Assembly (NCBI GenBank): GCA_001692895.1
Contig: KV748201.1
Span: 1,054,001-1,118,000, forward strand
Length of the DNA: 64,000 bases
Source: Cenococcum geophilum 1.58
Lineage: Eukaryota; Ascomycota; Dothideomycetes; Gloniales; Gloniaceae
Direction: 5' to 3'
Every line of letters begins with the position of its first letter. Within the stretch, counting starts at the first letter, position 1. The notes below the pieces were generated by a model, which was given only the letters and a program-made list of their open reading frames with translations, ran no database searches and had not been told where the DNA came from. Shown one piece after another: positions 23,556-35,598 of the stretch. The position numbers were made by a program, and so were the translations under genes.

Positions 23556-24870
23556 ATGTTCAGGCCATCAACAGTACGGACCGCCTTCTCGCTTGCTAGC
23601 CGGACGCCTGTTATAGTTTTGAGGCAGGCAGCCCGACATCAAAGCAATGTAGTAAAAGTCCAACGCGTGCGCTTCCAGCAGCGCATTTTCACAAGAAGGT
23701 CCGTAAATGCCGCCTGTGCATTGTCCCGAAAACTAACTTGATAATCTCGATAGACGAGTAACTTCTGCAATGATTTATAGCGGTGCCTTCCTCGCATACT
23801 GGCATTTTGTATTACCACCAGTGGATGACGAGGATGATCAAGTGGCAAATAATGGGCGCAGCGACGCTGAGGATTATGATGTTGAAGATGAAGAGGAACT
23901 TGAACCCATATTTATACCCCTAGGCTGGACGAAAGCAAGGCCAAGGACTTATTACAAAGGTTCTGACCCTGAGTGGCAGGAATTTAGGAGAATTGCACCA
24001 GACCATAAACGCCATGCGAGAATGAGAGGTACGGCATGCTATCACCCCGCAGATAAATTCTCATATTAACAAGCTTCTTCAGATCAACTCGTCTCTATAG
24101 TCCGCACAACAATAGCAAATGATCCGCGCTTCACCAGACGTATGGGTGACATAAATATCACCATTGGCGCTCACTGGCTCGACATAACCTTTCCCGATGG
24201 TCCCCCAATAGAGTACGAGCGGTCTGGTATTGAAATCGGCGATGATCACATAGCATGGACTACCCGTCCGGTCACCCAATTAAACTACCACCGCCTCAAT
24301 CGCGCTCTCTACCCCACGGCTGTCTTCTCTTCTATCTACGCCAGCACCAGCTACCTTTTTACACAACACACGCGCCAGATTAAGCAATATCTTGGCTTAT
24401 CAACAGCAGAGAGTGCCCAACATCCACGCATCCACTCAGGCAAAGCTAGAACAGCAAAATCGCCTACAAGCTCAACGGATGCAGATGCGGACGCGGCCCA
24501 GCGCACGGCAACGCCCTCAAACGTGCCACCTGTTCCGCCCCCTCAGAAAGAAACTTCCGCCACACCAGCACCTGGCTCTAATCCGAAAGAAAAGAAGGTC
24601 TCTCTTCCAGAGTTCACAACAGCACCTACACAATCAGCCGCGCTCCACATATTTGCCCACACTTTATCTCGAAATTGGAAGCCTCCACCACTAGAGGCAC
24701 CACGGGGCACGATCGTCGTTTCAGGGCTGGTTGAAGTAAAAGGAACCAAGGCACGCATGACCATGGATGTTTCCGGCGCGTATGATCCAAAACAGGATAA
24801 GTACGTGCTACTTAGAGGGGCCGTCAGAAGGATTCAAGATATGAGTCAGGCGCCTAGGGGAGGCCACTGA
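23556..24870 (+). CDS. Conserved fungal mitochondrial-type membrane protein, unknown function
   Basis: Three exons (23556-23698, 23754-24028, 24083-24870) encode 401 residues. The first 45 residues are rich in Arg, Ser and Ala without acidic residues, a likely mitochondrial presequence. A membrane segment follows (about 53-68, IYSGAFLAYWHFVL), then an acidic linker (about 70-95). Conserved-looking blocks are PIFIPLGW, YYKGSDPEWQEF, GAHWLDITFPDGPP, EYERSGIEIGDD and the C-terminal MTMDVSGAYDPK...RGAVRRIQ. I recognise the family as conserved in filamentous ascomycetes but cannot name a function; an inner-membrane protein is the likely placement. Confidence 0.85.
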
Positions 24871-25736
24871 GTTGGCTGTGGTGTAATAAAATGAACTTTC
24901 AAGGTTTTCAGGAATTAAGGAGGCCTTTTGAAATGCATGGCTGGCGCGATTTGAAAAATTTAGCTCTGTTCACTGGGACTAGGTGGCATTTTTGACTTTT
25001 CACATTTCCGAATCTTCTGTGTTGGAGGTAAATGGGTTCTTCAAGGGTGCATAGTTATTGGCGCTGGCATTTTTAATGATTAAAGAATACCCTACTCTCG
25101 TAGGTGTTAATGGAGTAAAGCAAGGCCTGTTGCAGCATCACCTTAAACTACTCTTTCGGGTTTTGTGTTTATTGAAGATAGAAGAAGAAACGAAAACTGC
25201 GGGCCTGAAGCTTTTGCTTAAGAAGCAATGATATTATTTGTGTTTACTTAGAGCCAGTCGAGCGTTTTGATTTTATCAATAGAGTGAACCCTCTAGGTTT
25301 TCATCGAAAAACAAGCAGGATGATACTGGCAACCAATTGGAAGAGAAGACTCAATTCCTGTAGCCTTTTGCCACTGAGCGGTGAAGTGAAGGTCTTGGAT
25401 GGAGGTGAAAGCAGAGTTTAGGTTCGCCAAATCCCGCCGTTCCGGGTAACAAATCGCGTAATTTTCGTCTGCGGCTACCCGCCGATCCTAAGCAACCCAA
25501 GGTTGTTTCTCTTGCTTACAGTCACTACCTTTTGCTCCAACAGAGAATTTGTATGTGAATCCTCATTGGCATTTCTTTGTTATTGCCTCGATATTTCGTT
25601 TTTGCATCTACTCTACTTGCAACCTCTTCAACAGACTCGCTCTCCTGCTACCGCGCCGGCCGAAGTTGCCCCTCCATCAACAAATCGCCCAAACCCCACA
25701 ATAGTAGCACACGAGCATTCACAACATTCTCCCAAT
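24871..25736. other. Intergenic, upstream region of CKS1
   Basis: No gene recognised. The open stretch that begins at 25503 runs into the CKS1 start without a conserved N-terminus, so it is probably 5' leader. Confidence 0.6.
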
Positions 25737-26233
25737 ATGACCTCCATGGACATCGACTTCACAAGACGCAACAAAAAACCCCGACCGCTTTCTGAAGGGG
25801 AGAAAGAAAAGTTGGACGAGTTTGTTGACGCGATCCACTACTCAGCACGGTACGTTGTTTACAATGGTCCTAGTTCAGTAACTAACTCCTCTTTTCGCGT
25901 TAGATATTCTGACAATGAATACGAATACCGCCATGNGCAACTTCCAAAGCAGATGTTGAAAGCCATACCAAAAGAATACTTTGACGGATCGCGAGGTACA
26001 CTGAAATTGCTGTGGGAGGAGGAGTGGAGAGCGCTAGGCATCACTCAGGTATAGCATAAGAACACCCGAACAGGTTATCATACGGACATTAGAGAGACTG
26101 ACCGCTCCTTAACAGAGTCTAGGCTGGGAACACTATGAGGTTCATGAACCGGAACCCCACATCCTTCTGTTTAAGTATGTTAGCCCTTTGACCAAACGAT
26201 CAACCACCACTTCCTTCCACAAACAGGGCCTAA
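25737..26233 (+). CDS. CKS1: Cyclin-dependent kinase regulatory subunit (Cks1/Suc1)
   Basis: Probable exons 25737-25849, 25904-26048, 26116-26174 and 26227-26233 give 107 residues. Cks1 binds CDK1 and phospho-substrates in the cell cycle. The core is unmistakable: [67 protein letters not shown]. The last exon would be only 7 nt (ending in Ala and TAA). If the last intron (26175-26226) is kept, the protein instead runs about 17 residues further to a nearby TAA. The codon at 25935-25937 holds an N (GNG) and is probably Val, as in the family. Confidence 0.92.
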
Positions 26234-26818
26234 AGATGGACGGTGTCTAATAAGTCTCAGGAGGCCTATCAACTACCAACCACCCATGCAACATTAGATT
26301 CGCCGTTCCATCAACTTTTCCACTGCTCACCAGGGAAGGCGTTCCCTTTACATACCAGCGCGGACAGTGCGTACCTCCGCTGGCTACATGTGCCTCTGAA
26401 ACACGATATCAGCATAATGCATTTGATACACGTGTATTGCGGGTAACGTTTTTGGTAGACTATCTCCATTCTCTGTCCATCTTGAGCAAACCATGCGGCT
26501 AGATTTTTCTCACGACGGTATGTTCGGACGAAGGTTATGGCGGGGCGAATATTGATTTTTACCGGCCTTTGGGGCTTTCCGGATGGAGTTCTCTCCCCTT
26601 GACGAGGGGTACCCACCTGTACATATCTGGAGTGAATCTAATGGGAAGAAGAGTGACGTGAGTGGACCTGTAAGCTCCAGTGAAAAGTTTTGTTTTTCTA
26701 AGTGGGTGGTATGTGTAAATTGGCGAACGAGAATGGACATTCACCAAGTCAGTAAGTCGTCACTCTAATAGCACAGGTTGGGGTGGAAAATGCGATTCAC
26801 AGCGCTTAAATTCACCCC
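26234..26818. other. Intergenic, nothing recognised
   Basis: Overlapping short open stretches on both strands without conserved motifs. Confidence 0.5.
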
Positions 26819-27519
26819 GTGGCCACTACAAATAGCTTACCAACATTTCTATTTCCTTTGACAAGTCTCCATCCTGCCACCGTTTACCAAGATGACTTAC
26901 CAAAGTCCACCACAGCAATAGTCGGCCTCACTGAAATAGCACGGAACCAGGTTTTGCGCATGTCCGAACTTCCGAAGCATATTCTTCTAAGTCTACCAGT
27001 GCTGGATGTTCTCTATTCAGCGAATATGCTAGTAGAAAACGGAAGACTGCTATTGATGGCTCCATTTCTCTCCAGCAGCCCCCGCCGCTAGCGGACCCAT
27101 TCGCGATCCACCGGACCCCAACGCCCCAAATCTACTGGTGCGCAACCACCATAACGCCGCTGTTGCAGTAATAATGCAAGGCAGCCACTTTAGAATATCT
27201 GCACTCCACGAACATCGAATTCTGCCCTACAATTAATTCGACACTTGAGGTCGTACATGCTGGACTTCCTTTGTCAAAGTTTGCTAAGAATGAGCCATTT
27301 CTAGATATGTATCTTACGCAGCCTCCCGTTACCACAATTGCGATGATATCTAACAGCGGGGATTCTTCTGGGTATTATGGGTACACCGCACACATCATAT
27401 GCAATCACGATGGTGTGACTTTTGGTGATATCGCTTCGGCGTTGGGGAGACACAGTCTTCATGCATCTCGCAGCGATTCTGTGGGAAGCTTTTGGTATCA
27501 CAAATTCCCTTTGACCTAG
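26819..27519 (+). pseudogene. Degenerate F-box-like gene relic
   Basis: The stretch 26819-27091 has an F-box-like helix pair (MSELPKHILLSLPVLDVLYSAN). The stretch 27271-27519, in another frame, has FLDMYLTQPPVTTI followed by GVTFGDIASALGRH, a pattern I associate with the C-terminal part of a fungal F-box family. Stops and a frame change separate them and no clean splice pair was found, so I call it a relic. F-box proteins give substrate specificity to SCF ubiquitin ligases. Confidence 0.4.
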
Positions 27520-29060
27520 ATGATGTAACCCTTTGATTCAGCCTCACCGTTTTCTTTAATCTGGAGCTGACTTTCATTAGTATATTGGTAGTATAAAAAG
27601 CCACCTGCATTCCTGAAACGCACGTGCTTTCGAGAACTATTCTCTGAGTTTCCAATTGGTCTAAGTCGCATGGTTATAAAGATGGTTATGAACGTGTCCA
27701 ATGTCATATTTAAGGTTTCTCAGCAAAAAGCTGGTAATGGATCGAGATTGATGCCAAGCAACTTAGCAGACGTCCTTAATTGGGATGTAATGCGATGGAT
27801 TATATACCCGGGCCAGTAATGGAATAATGGTGTGCACATGGTCTTATATCTCTTTTCCTATCAATTTCACTGTCTGCATGTCAATCTTTAGGTCACTTTA
27901 TTCCATCCTTCCTGACTTCCTTCAATCTCAACGCATTGTCTTACACTTCACATCTAGCTCGGACTCTGCTGTCAGGTACTTCTCCGAACGGTTCGTCCTT
28001 TTTAATTTGAGATTTGTAATTAATTGAAACCCCGCATCTCATAATCATGATTTGATTATCTGTGATCTTTGTTTCGTATTAGCCCATCAGCTTATTTTAG
28101 AGCGAAAATACGAAAATACAGTCACGAGGAATAATTCTACTCATGTCCCTCTCAAGACTTTCACGTTCTTTCATATGCTAATTAGAAGCATCCTAATCAA
28201 GATCTTACCCTAGTTCTAGTTTCGGAACGTACACAAATGAAACATGTGCCATTCGTGGGAATCTGCACATAAAAAAGACAGGTGTAATGGAAATGTATCA
28301 TGAATATACAACGTAAGGGCTTGTTACATTGACCACAATCAAACAATCCAAAAGGAGACCATGATCCTGTTTAGTTCTACCCCGTTCGTATTGACAATAC
28401 CTTCTACCAGGAATATCGGGTCTTATGGTGCTGAGATGTGGGATAAAGTTATTAAATACGGTTGTGTCCTGATAAGTTTGTAAGAGCTNCATGCCATCCA
28501 AAGTGGCTAATTAGATGGTGCCTCCGCGAGATTCCTGAAACCTATACATAGCTTGACGAGCCGGTCCCAGAATAGATAGCGGTACTACTACCCACACCAT
28601 TGAGATAACGCATTTAGGGCTGCTAATAGGTTTTACTGCGGAACAAGATAGCGAATTATAATTGATAAAATCTTTTCAGTGTTAATCTGAAGAAATAATT
28701 CTTATCGAACTTAATTTAGAAGGCCTAATGGAATATACCTGACTTTTTGTTAAAATAGAGTGCTTCTCGCTATATAAACCAAGGAAGGGTCTATTCAATT
28801 TATTTGGAAATGTGAAATTCATTGCTTTTGAAAGTGAAGAAGGTTGTGGCGCAATCTGCCAGGGGCGAGAGCGAGGCTAAGGATCACGAGACCAAAAAGG
28901 CTAGTTCAGTCTTGGCAGCGACTTCTTCTCACCGTCGCCTCCCCTCCAGCCCATCAACCTCACACCTGTGAATCCACATGCGTTGATCGCACATCTTGTC
29001 AGTTCCAATCTGACTGCACGCCTTGCCACAGCTAAAAGCTTTCATTGACTTCGTTCAACA
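27520..29060. other. Intergenic, upstream of SF3B1, no gene seen
   Basis: Rather AT-rich, with one N at 28489. Short open stretches have no motif. The last 200 bp are leader of the next gene. Confidence 0.55.
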
Positions 29061-32000
29061 ATGTCTGACGGTATGTTCCTAAGTCCTTCGCGTCTTGATT
29101 CTCCGCTAACAATCCCTACCTCAGCCGACTTCGACACTATCCGGCGCCTCCAGCAAGAGCGCAACGCAGCAAACGCAGGGAAGAAAGGTTCTAAAACTTT
29201 CGACCCAGCTAACCAGCGCACTGACAATTCCACCAAGGCTTCCCTGACTGAGACGTTCGATACCGAACTCTACGAGCGCAATGGCGTCGACAAGTATGCC
29301 GGCTACAACATGTCCATCGCTGTCAACGATGAAGACGAGGACATGGATGATTCAGATGAGCTAAATGGGAGGCGCTTGGTTGGACAATATACCGCCACCA
29401 AGGCGCAAGTGAATGAGTTTGCGAACGGTAGCACTGAGGAGGATGACATCTTGATGAGTCGAGAGAAGCAAGCACAGATAGCTTCGAGGGAAACCGACTA
29501 CCAGAAGCGACGATTTGAACGAGGCGCACTCACTCCAACTCGGGCTGACCCTTTCGCAGAGAACAGACAAGCTGGCGCGCAGGAAGATGGGCTGAGCTAT
29601 CGCGAGGTCATGGCTGCTAGGGATCTGGAGCGCGAGGAAGAGCGCGTTAAGAGATTAATCGCGGAGAAGGAAGCTAAAGGAGAAAATGGCGTGGTCGAAC
29701 ATCATCCAACTCTGAAGGACTCGAGTGACAAAGAGAACAGCGAGGCTGGTTCAACAGTTGCTGTAACCGCTGGGAGGAAGAGGAAGCAACGATGGGATGT
29801 ATCTTCAGAAACTGCTTCAGCCAACGAAGCGAAGGAAGAAGAGGCAAAGCCGAAGCGTTCTAGATGGGACCAAACACCAGCACCAGGAGAAGAACTACCC
29901 AAGCGACAATCGAGATGGGATCAAGCTCCCGCTATTGGAGGTGCTACCCCCATGGTATCTGCAGGCTTGGCAACTCCCATACATCCTTCACAAGTTGGGG
30001 GTGTTATGTCATTTGGCACAGACATCTCGTCACGGAATGCGCCGCTATCTGATGAAGAACTAGATTTGATGCTACCATCCGAGGGTTATAAGATTCTTGA
30101 TCCGCCTCCCGGCTACGAACCAATTCGAGCAGCCGCTCGTAAACTCATGGCTACTCCGGCCCCAGCTGCAAGTGCCAACGGGTACGGAGGATTCATGATG
30201 CAAGAACCCGAGAATGCTCGAGTAATGGGCAAGCAACTACCAACTGAGATTCCTGGCGTCGGTGACCTTCAATTTTTTAAGGCTGAGGATATGGCGTACT
30301 TCGGGAAGCTAGTGGATGGCGCAGACGAGAATCAAATGAGCGTGGAGGAACTCAAGGAGCGCAAGATTATGCGGTTACTTTTGAAGGTCAAGAATGGAAC
30401 CCCCCCAATGAGGAAGACTGCTCTTCGACAGCTCACTGACAACGCTCGGCAATTCGGAGCCGGACCGCTCTTCAATCAGATTCTCCCTTTGCTGATGGAG
30501 AAGACGTTGGAAGACCAAGAGCGCCATCTGCTTGTGAAGGTCATCGACCGAGTGCTTTATAAAGTAAGCGTCAAATCCTTAGTTGATTCGGGTATATATA
30601 TGCTAACTTTAACTAGCTAGATGATCTCGTTCGTCCATACGTCCACAAGATTCTAGTTGTCATTGAACCGCTCCTAATCGACCAAGATTACTATGCACGA
30701 GTTGAGGGCCGTGAAATCATCTCCAATCTTAGTAAAGCCGCTGGTCTCGCCCACATGATCAGCACGATGAGACCAGATATCGATCACGTTGATGAGTATG
30801 TCCGAAACACAACCGCTCGAGCTTTTGCGGTGGTTGCTTCAGCTCTTGGCATACCCGCATTGCTTCCTTTCTTGCGGGCTGTGTGTAGGAGTAAGAAGTC
30901 TTGGCAAGCTCGACACACTGGAGTGAAGATTGTTCAGCAAATTCCCATCCTCATGGGGTGCGCTGTCCTGCCTCACCTTAAGGGGCTTGTTGACTGCATC
31001 GGAGACAATCTTAATGATGAGCAGACAAAAGTTCGAATGGTTACTAGTTTGGCTATTGCGGCCCTTGCTGAAGCTGCCAATCCATATGGTATTGAAAGTT
31101 TTGACGACATCCTCAACCCATTATGGACCGGTGCCCGAAGACAGCGTGGCAAGAGCTTGGCTTCATTCCTAAAAGCTGTGGGCTACATTATTCCGCTGAT
31201 GGACGAAGAATACGCCAACTATTATACCAGCCAGATTATGGAGATTCTGCTTCGGGAATTCTCTTCACCAGATGAAGAGATGAAGAAAGTAGTCTTGAAA
31301 GTGGTTTCGCAGTGTGCCAATACCGATGGTGTCACTGCTGCCTATTTGAAAGAGAATGTTTTGAGCGAGTTCTTCAAAAGCTTCTGGGTCCGGCGTATGG
31401 CCCTCGACAAGAGGAACTACCGCCAAGTCGTGGAAACAACGGTCGATCTCGGTCAAAAGGTTGGAGTTAGCGAGATTGTGGAACGGATTGTCAACAATCT
31501 CAAAGATGAGAGCGAGGCCTACCGAAAGATGACCGTAGAGACAGTCGAAAAAGTCGTTGCTAGCTTGGGTGCTGCTGATATTGGGGAAAGACTTGAAGAA
31601 CGTCTCGTCGATGGCATCCTCCACGCGTTCCAAGAGCAGAGTGTCGAAGACGTTGTCATGCTCAATGGCTTTGGCACTGTTGTCAATGCTTTAGGAACAA
31701 GATGCAAACCGTATCTGCCACAAATCGTCAGTACCATTCTCTGGAGGTTGAACAACAAGTCCGCTACTGTCCGACAACAAGCTGCTGATCTTGTTTCTCG
31801 CATTACCATGGTCATGAGTCACTGTGGCGAAGACGCTCTCATGGGTAAACTGGGCACGGTACTCTACGAATACCTCGGTGAAGAATATCCCGAGGTTCTT
31901 GGCTCTATTCTCGGTGCTCTCCGGTCTATTGTTACTGTCGTTGGCATTAATCAAATGCAACCACCCATCAGGGATCTCCTTCCACGACTTACGCCTATTC

Positions 32001-32836
32001 TTCGAAATCGCCATGAGAAAGTACAAGAGAACACTATCGACCTTGTCGGTCGTATTGCTGATCGAGGCCCTGAGAGCGTCAATGCACGCGAGTGGATGAG
32101 AATCTGCTTCGAATTATTAGACATGCTCAAAGCACATAAGAAGGGTATTCGTCGTGCTGCAAACAACACATTTGGTTTTATTGCTAAAGCCATTGGACCG
32201 CAAGATGTTCTCGCCACCCTACTTAACAATCTCAGAGTACAGGAACGTCAATCGCGTGTATGCACAGCTGTTGCCATCGGTATCGTTGCCGAAACCTGCG
32301 CACCGTTTACTGTACTTCCAGCCCTCATGAATGAGTATCGTGTTCCTGAACTCAATGTCCAGAACGGTGTTCTGAAATCACTATCCTTCCTTTTCGAATA
32401 CATTGGCGAGATGGCCAAAGACTACGTATATGCGATTACACCGCTTCTTGAAGATGCTCTCATCGATCGAGATCAAGTGCATCGCCAAACGGCTGCTTCG
32501 GTGGTTAAGCATGTCGCTCTTGGTGTTGTCGGTCTTGGGTGTGAAGATGCCATGCTGCATCTGCTAAACTTACTCTGGCCAAATCTTTTCGAGACTAGTC
32601 CCCACGTCATTGACCGAATCATTGAGGCAATTGATGCCATTCGTGTGGCGGTTGGCACTGGCACTGTCATGAACTACGTCTGGGCTGGTTTATTTCATTC
32701 TGCGCGTAAAGTCCGACAGCCCTACTGGCGGCTCTACAACGATGCGTATGTCCAAAACGCTGATTCTATGGTTCCTTACTATCCGTCCTTGGACGAGGAG
32801 AACTTAGTGAGGCACGAGCTAGAGATTTTTATTTGA
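29061..32836 (+). CDS. SF3B1/Hsh155/Prp10, U2 snRNP branch-site subunit
   Basis: Three exons (29061-29070, 29125-30563, 30617-32836) encode 1222 residues. The protein is the HEAT-repeat scaffold of SF3b that clamps the U2-branch point duplex in the spliceosome. The first exon has only 10 nt (MSD plus one base); splicing yields [18 protein letters not shown]. The N-terminal third is disordered with tryptophan/TP motifs ([20 protein letters not shown]), which are U2AF-ligand-type sites. From about residue 430 there are continuous HEAT repeats (for example [35 protein letters not shown]). The conserved end is [10 protein letters not shown]...[19 protein letters not shown]. No lesion. Confidence 0.97.
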
Positions 32837-33205
32837 GCTTCTTGCTCTGGGGTGCGGCACTTGACTTTCTTGTAAACCCGGTTAAATAGGATTCAAATGA
32901 TGCATTAATGGTTAGGTTGTAGCATAGCAAATAGGAAATAGTCCAAATAGGAATAAGTCTCTCTTACGATCCTGGATTCTATGGTATGTTATGAACTGTC
33001 ATGAACATGCATCACAGGTAACAGTGCTGACATAAGCTTAATGACAGTTGTCAGTTACTCACCAATCATTTAAGATAATGTAGCCGACCCGATAGCACAT
33101 ACTTACATCTGCAACTAAGAACTGTATTTTCTGGCTGGATGCTGATGGAGAAAATCTTGAATAGAATGCGATCTCCACAGCAGCACCACCAAATATCTCC
33201 TCATC
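32837..33205. other. Intergenic, nothing seen
   Basis: 3' region of SF3B1 and upstream sequence of the hydrolase pseudogene. Confidence 0.6.
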
Positions 33206-34352
33206 ATGGAATCTGCAGTGCCTATTTCCGACCCTAAGATGATTGTACAAAGTTTTCTGGGTGATTCTTTTTATAGCCGCCACGCTCGTCAGAGTACCTT
33301 TTTGGTGTATCTATTTTCTATTCAAATCTACTCGCCAACATCCAAAATGGACCTGGAGGCAATCACTTTGCACCCTTATTTTTAGGGCTTTCATCCAAAT
33401 TATCAGCCTCGTTCGGTTACGCACACCATGTGATCTTAAACCGGGGAAAGAGAAGGAACGCTTCATTGTCATGCCACCTGCACAAGAAACACTTTATACA
33501 GGCATTATCACCGCGGACCCCGAAATTAGGCCGACAAAGATTGGAGGGACATGGTATCCATCACGCATCGACCATTCGAATCCACTCAAAGATGTAGTTC
33601 TCCACTTCCATGGCGGAGGCTACACCCTTGGAGATGGGCGGACTGTGGACTGTGGCTTCGGTGCCTCAATCACTCTCAAGCATACATCTGTTGGCCATGT
33701 ATTTTGCCCCCAGTATCGACTCTCTGCAAATACAGGCGGACGATTTCCAGCCGCACTTCAAGATGCTCTTACCTCTTACGCGTACCTCATCTTCGACCTC
33801 GCTATCCTGCCTTCCAACATCATCCTTTCGGGTGACAGTGTTGGCGGTCACATGGCGCTCCAGCTCCTCCGCTACATATCTGACCACGGCGCCGAATTGG
33901 ATCTCCCGCCCCCACAATGCGCATGGCTCTGGTCGCCCCAGTGTGATGCAAGCCCGCCCTTGCTTGATCCTACGGTCGTGTACAAGGTGCCACAATATGC
34001 CACAGACTTCCTCCCAGACCACCACCTCATAGCATAGAGTGCAGAGACCTACACGCCGCGTCCAGAAACAGGCATCTCAGTGCATAATCCGTATATAACG
34101 ATACTAAGCAGTCCATTTGCGATCCCAACCCCGATTTTCATGATGGTTGGCGGGGCAGAGCTGAACTTTACGGAAGTGACTGGCTTCTTTAAAGAGATGT
34201 CTGCGATAAAGAGGAAGCGGTGTGAGATTTGGATTGAGGAAGCGGCGCCGCATGATATTTTCAAGTGTGGTAATCCACTTGGATTCGAGCAGGAAGCGGT
34301 ACGAGCAGTAAAAAAGGCGGATGAATTTTTGAGACATTTAAATGGGTCATAG
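33206..34352 (+). pseudogene. Alpha/beta hydrolase (hydrolase_3/HSL-like) with two lesions
   Basis: The main frame (33243-34352) encodes a membrane-anchored esterase-like protein: hydrophobic N-terminus, oxyanion motif HFHGGGYTLGDG, nucleophile elbow GDSVGGH, and a late EAAPHDIF with the catalytic His. An in-frame TAG at 34035-34037 sits where relatives have Trp (before SAETYTP), so TGG to TAG is likely. The only plausible ATG (33206) reads MESAVPISDPKM in a different frame, and a TGA at 33240-33242 blocks the main frame, which points to a single-base insertion near 33239-33243. The family hydrolyses acyl or acetyl esters; here it is most likely inactive. Confidence 0.75.
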
Positions 34353-35598
34353 AACGGTTGCTGGTGTTTGTTGTATCTTGTGGTGAGCCATGGCTCGAAT
34401 AAAAGTACATGGAAGAATGGTTATTTAAAGATGTAGGTTCGATTATTGCATAGCTCCAACAAAGACCTCTGACCAAATGAAGAGCGTTTCGGACACTACT
34501 CTATATTAGTGGAGATGTCTTTGAGACTCAAAATATGCCTTCTCCTTGTCGAGGCACTGTAACCGACTACGGGTGCTGCCGAGACAGCCTCAACGCCACC
34601 CTATATATTGATTGCAGATCAATATTGCTTGCAGATCACTGTTCCCATTTCAGCTACCATTTCATGTATATATACCTCTTGATTTCCACAGATTTACAAT
34701 CAAGTCGCTTGTTCAATTCCCACACACTGCAAAGCTTACAGGCACCCTCATCCATAGTTTGTTCCAACCATAACGCTTGGTTCAGCTGCAGCTCGACCCC
34801 TTTTCATGGTCGAACCACCAGTGAAACATTGCGGCCTTGACTTAGTGTATTCTTTGACTCTAGTAGATATGTTTCGGTGAAGCTAAACAGTACGTGGGTC
34901 TTGAAGAGAGCCTAATGGCCTGACTTGCTTGCTGGAGCAGTTTACGGTCCAGTCCACGACCTCGGGTACACCAGCCAAGCCATGCGCCTTACTTGAACCG
35001 ACAGTTCATTGAATCATAAACTTTCATGAACCTCCTTGCTTGCGGAAACCCTAGGCTTCTAGAAGAAGGTAAATAGATGGTGCTGAGCACAGCCGTTTCA
35101 TGGGTTTGCTTGTGACCTTAGTTATCAGCCAGAGGTGCTATGTTTGTGGCTGTGTTGGCCCGTGCTTGTGCAAGGCATACACGACCTTTATCCACTCGAC
35201 CAACTATTTTTAACACGGCTCCAAAGAACTTAAAGTCTTATTTTCACCAACCTATCGGAACAGATTTTTCTCTGTCAACTGTAGCCTACCTTTGTAAGAA
35301 AGGATTTCGCCGTCGCCACTAAATATGCTGGGCAACAGCTGAACAGACCGGCCCTGCGGGGATCCATAAGAAAATCCTACGCTTCGTATAGCCCATTGTC
35401 ACCGGCTTGTGCGCTTAGGCACAACCTTACAGCCCCTCTAAAAGCCTGAAACACAGCAGGAGTCGCTGATCGTGATATGTCTGCCTTGCTGCGTTGGCTT
35501 CGTATTAACCTCTCTCTTAATCCTCATAATCACTATGTTGGTTTGTATAACATTTTCCTTGTCATCTGCAGTTTCTCATACTTGAGGTATACTCTTAA
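34353..35598. other. Intergenic, nothing recognised
   Basis: Open stretches at 34535-34840 and 35140-35322 show no conserved motif. The final 120 bp are leader of the RBR gene. Confidence 0.55.
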
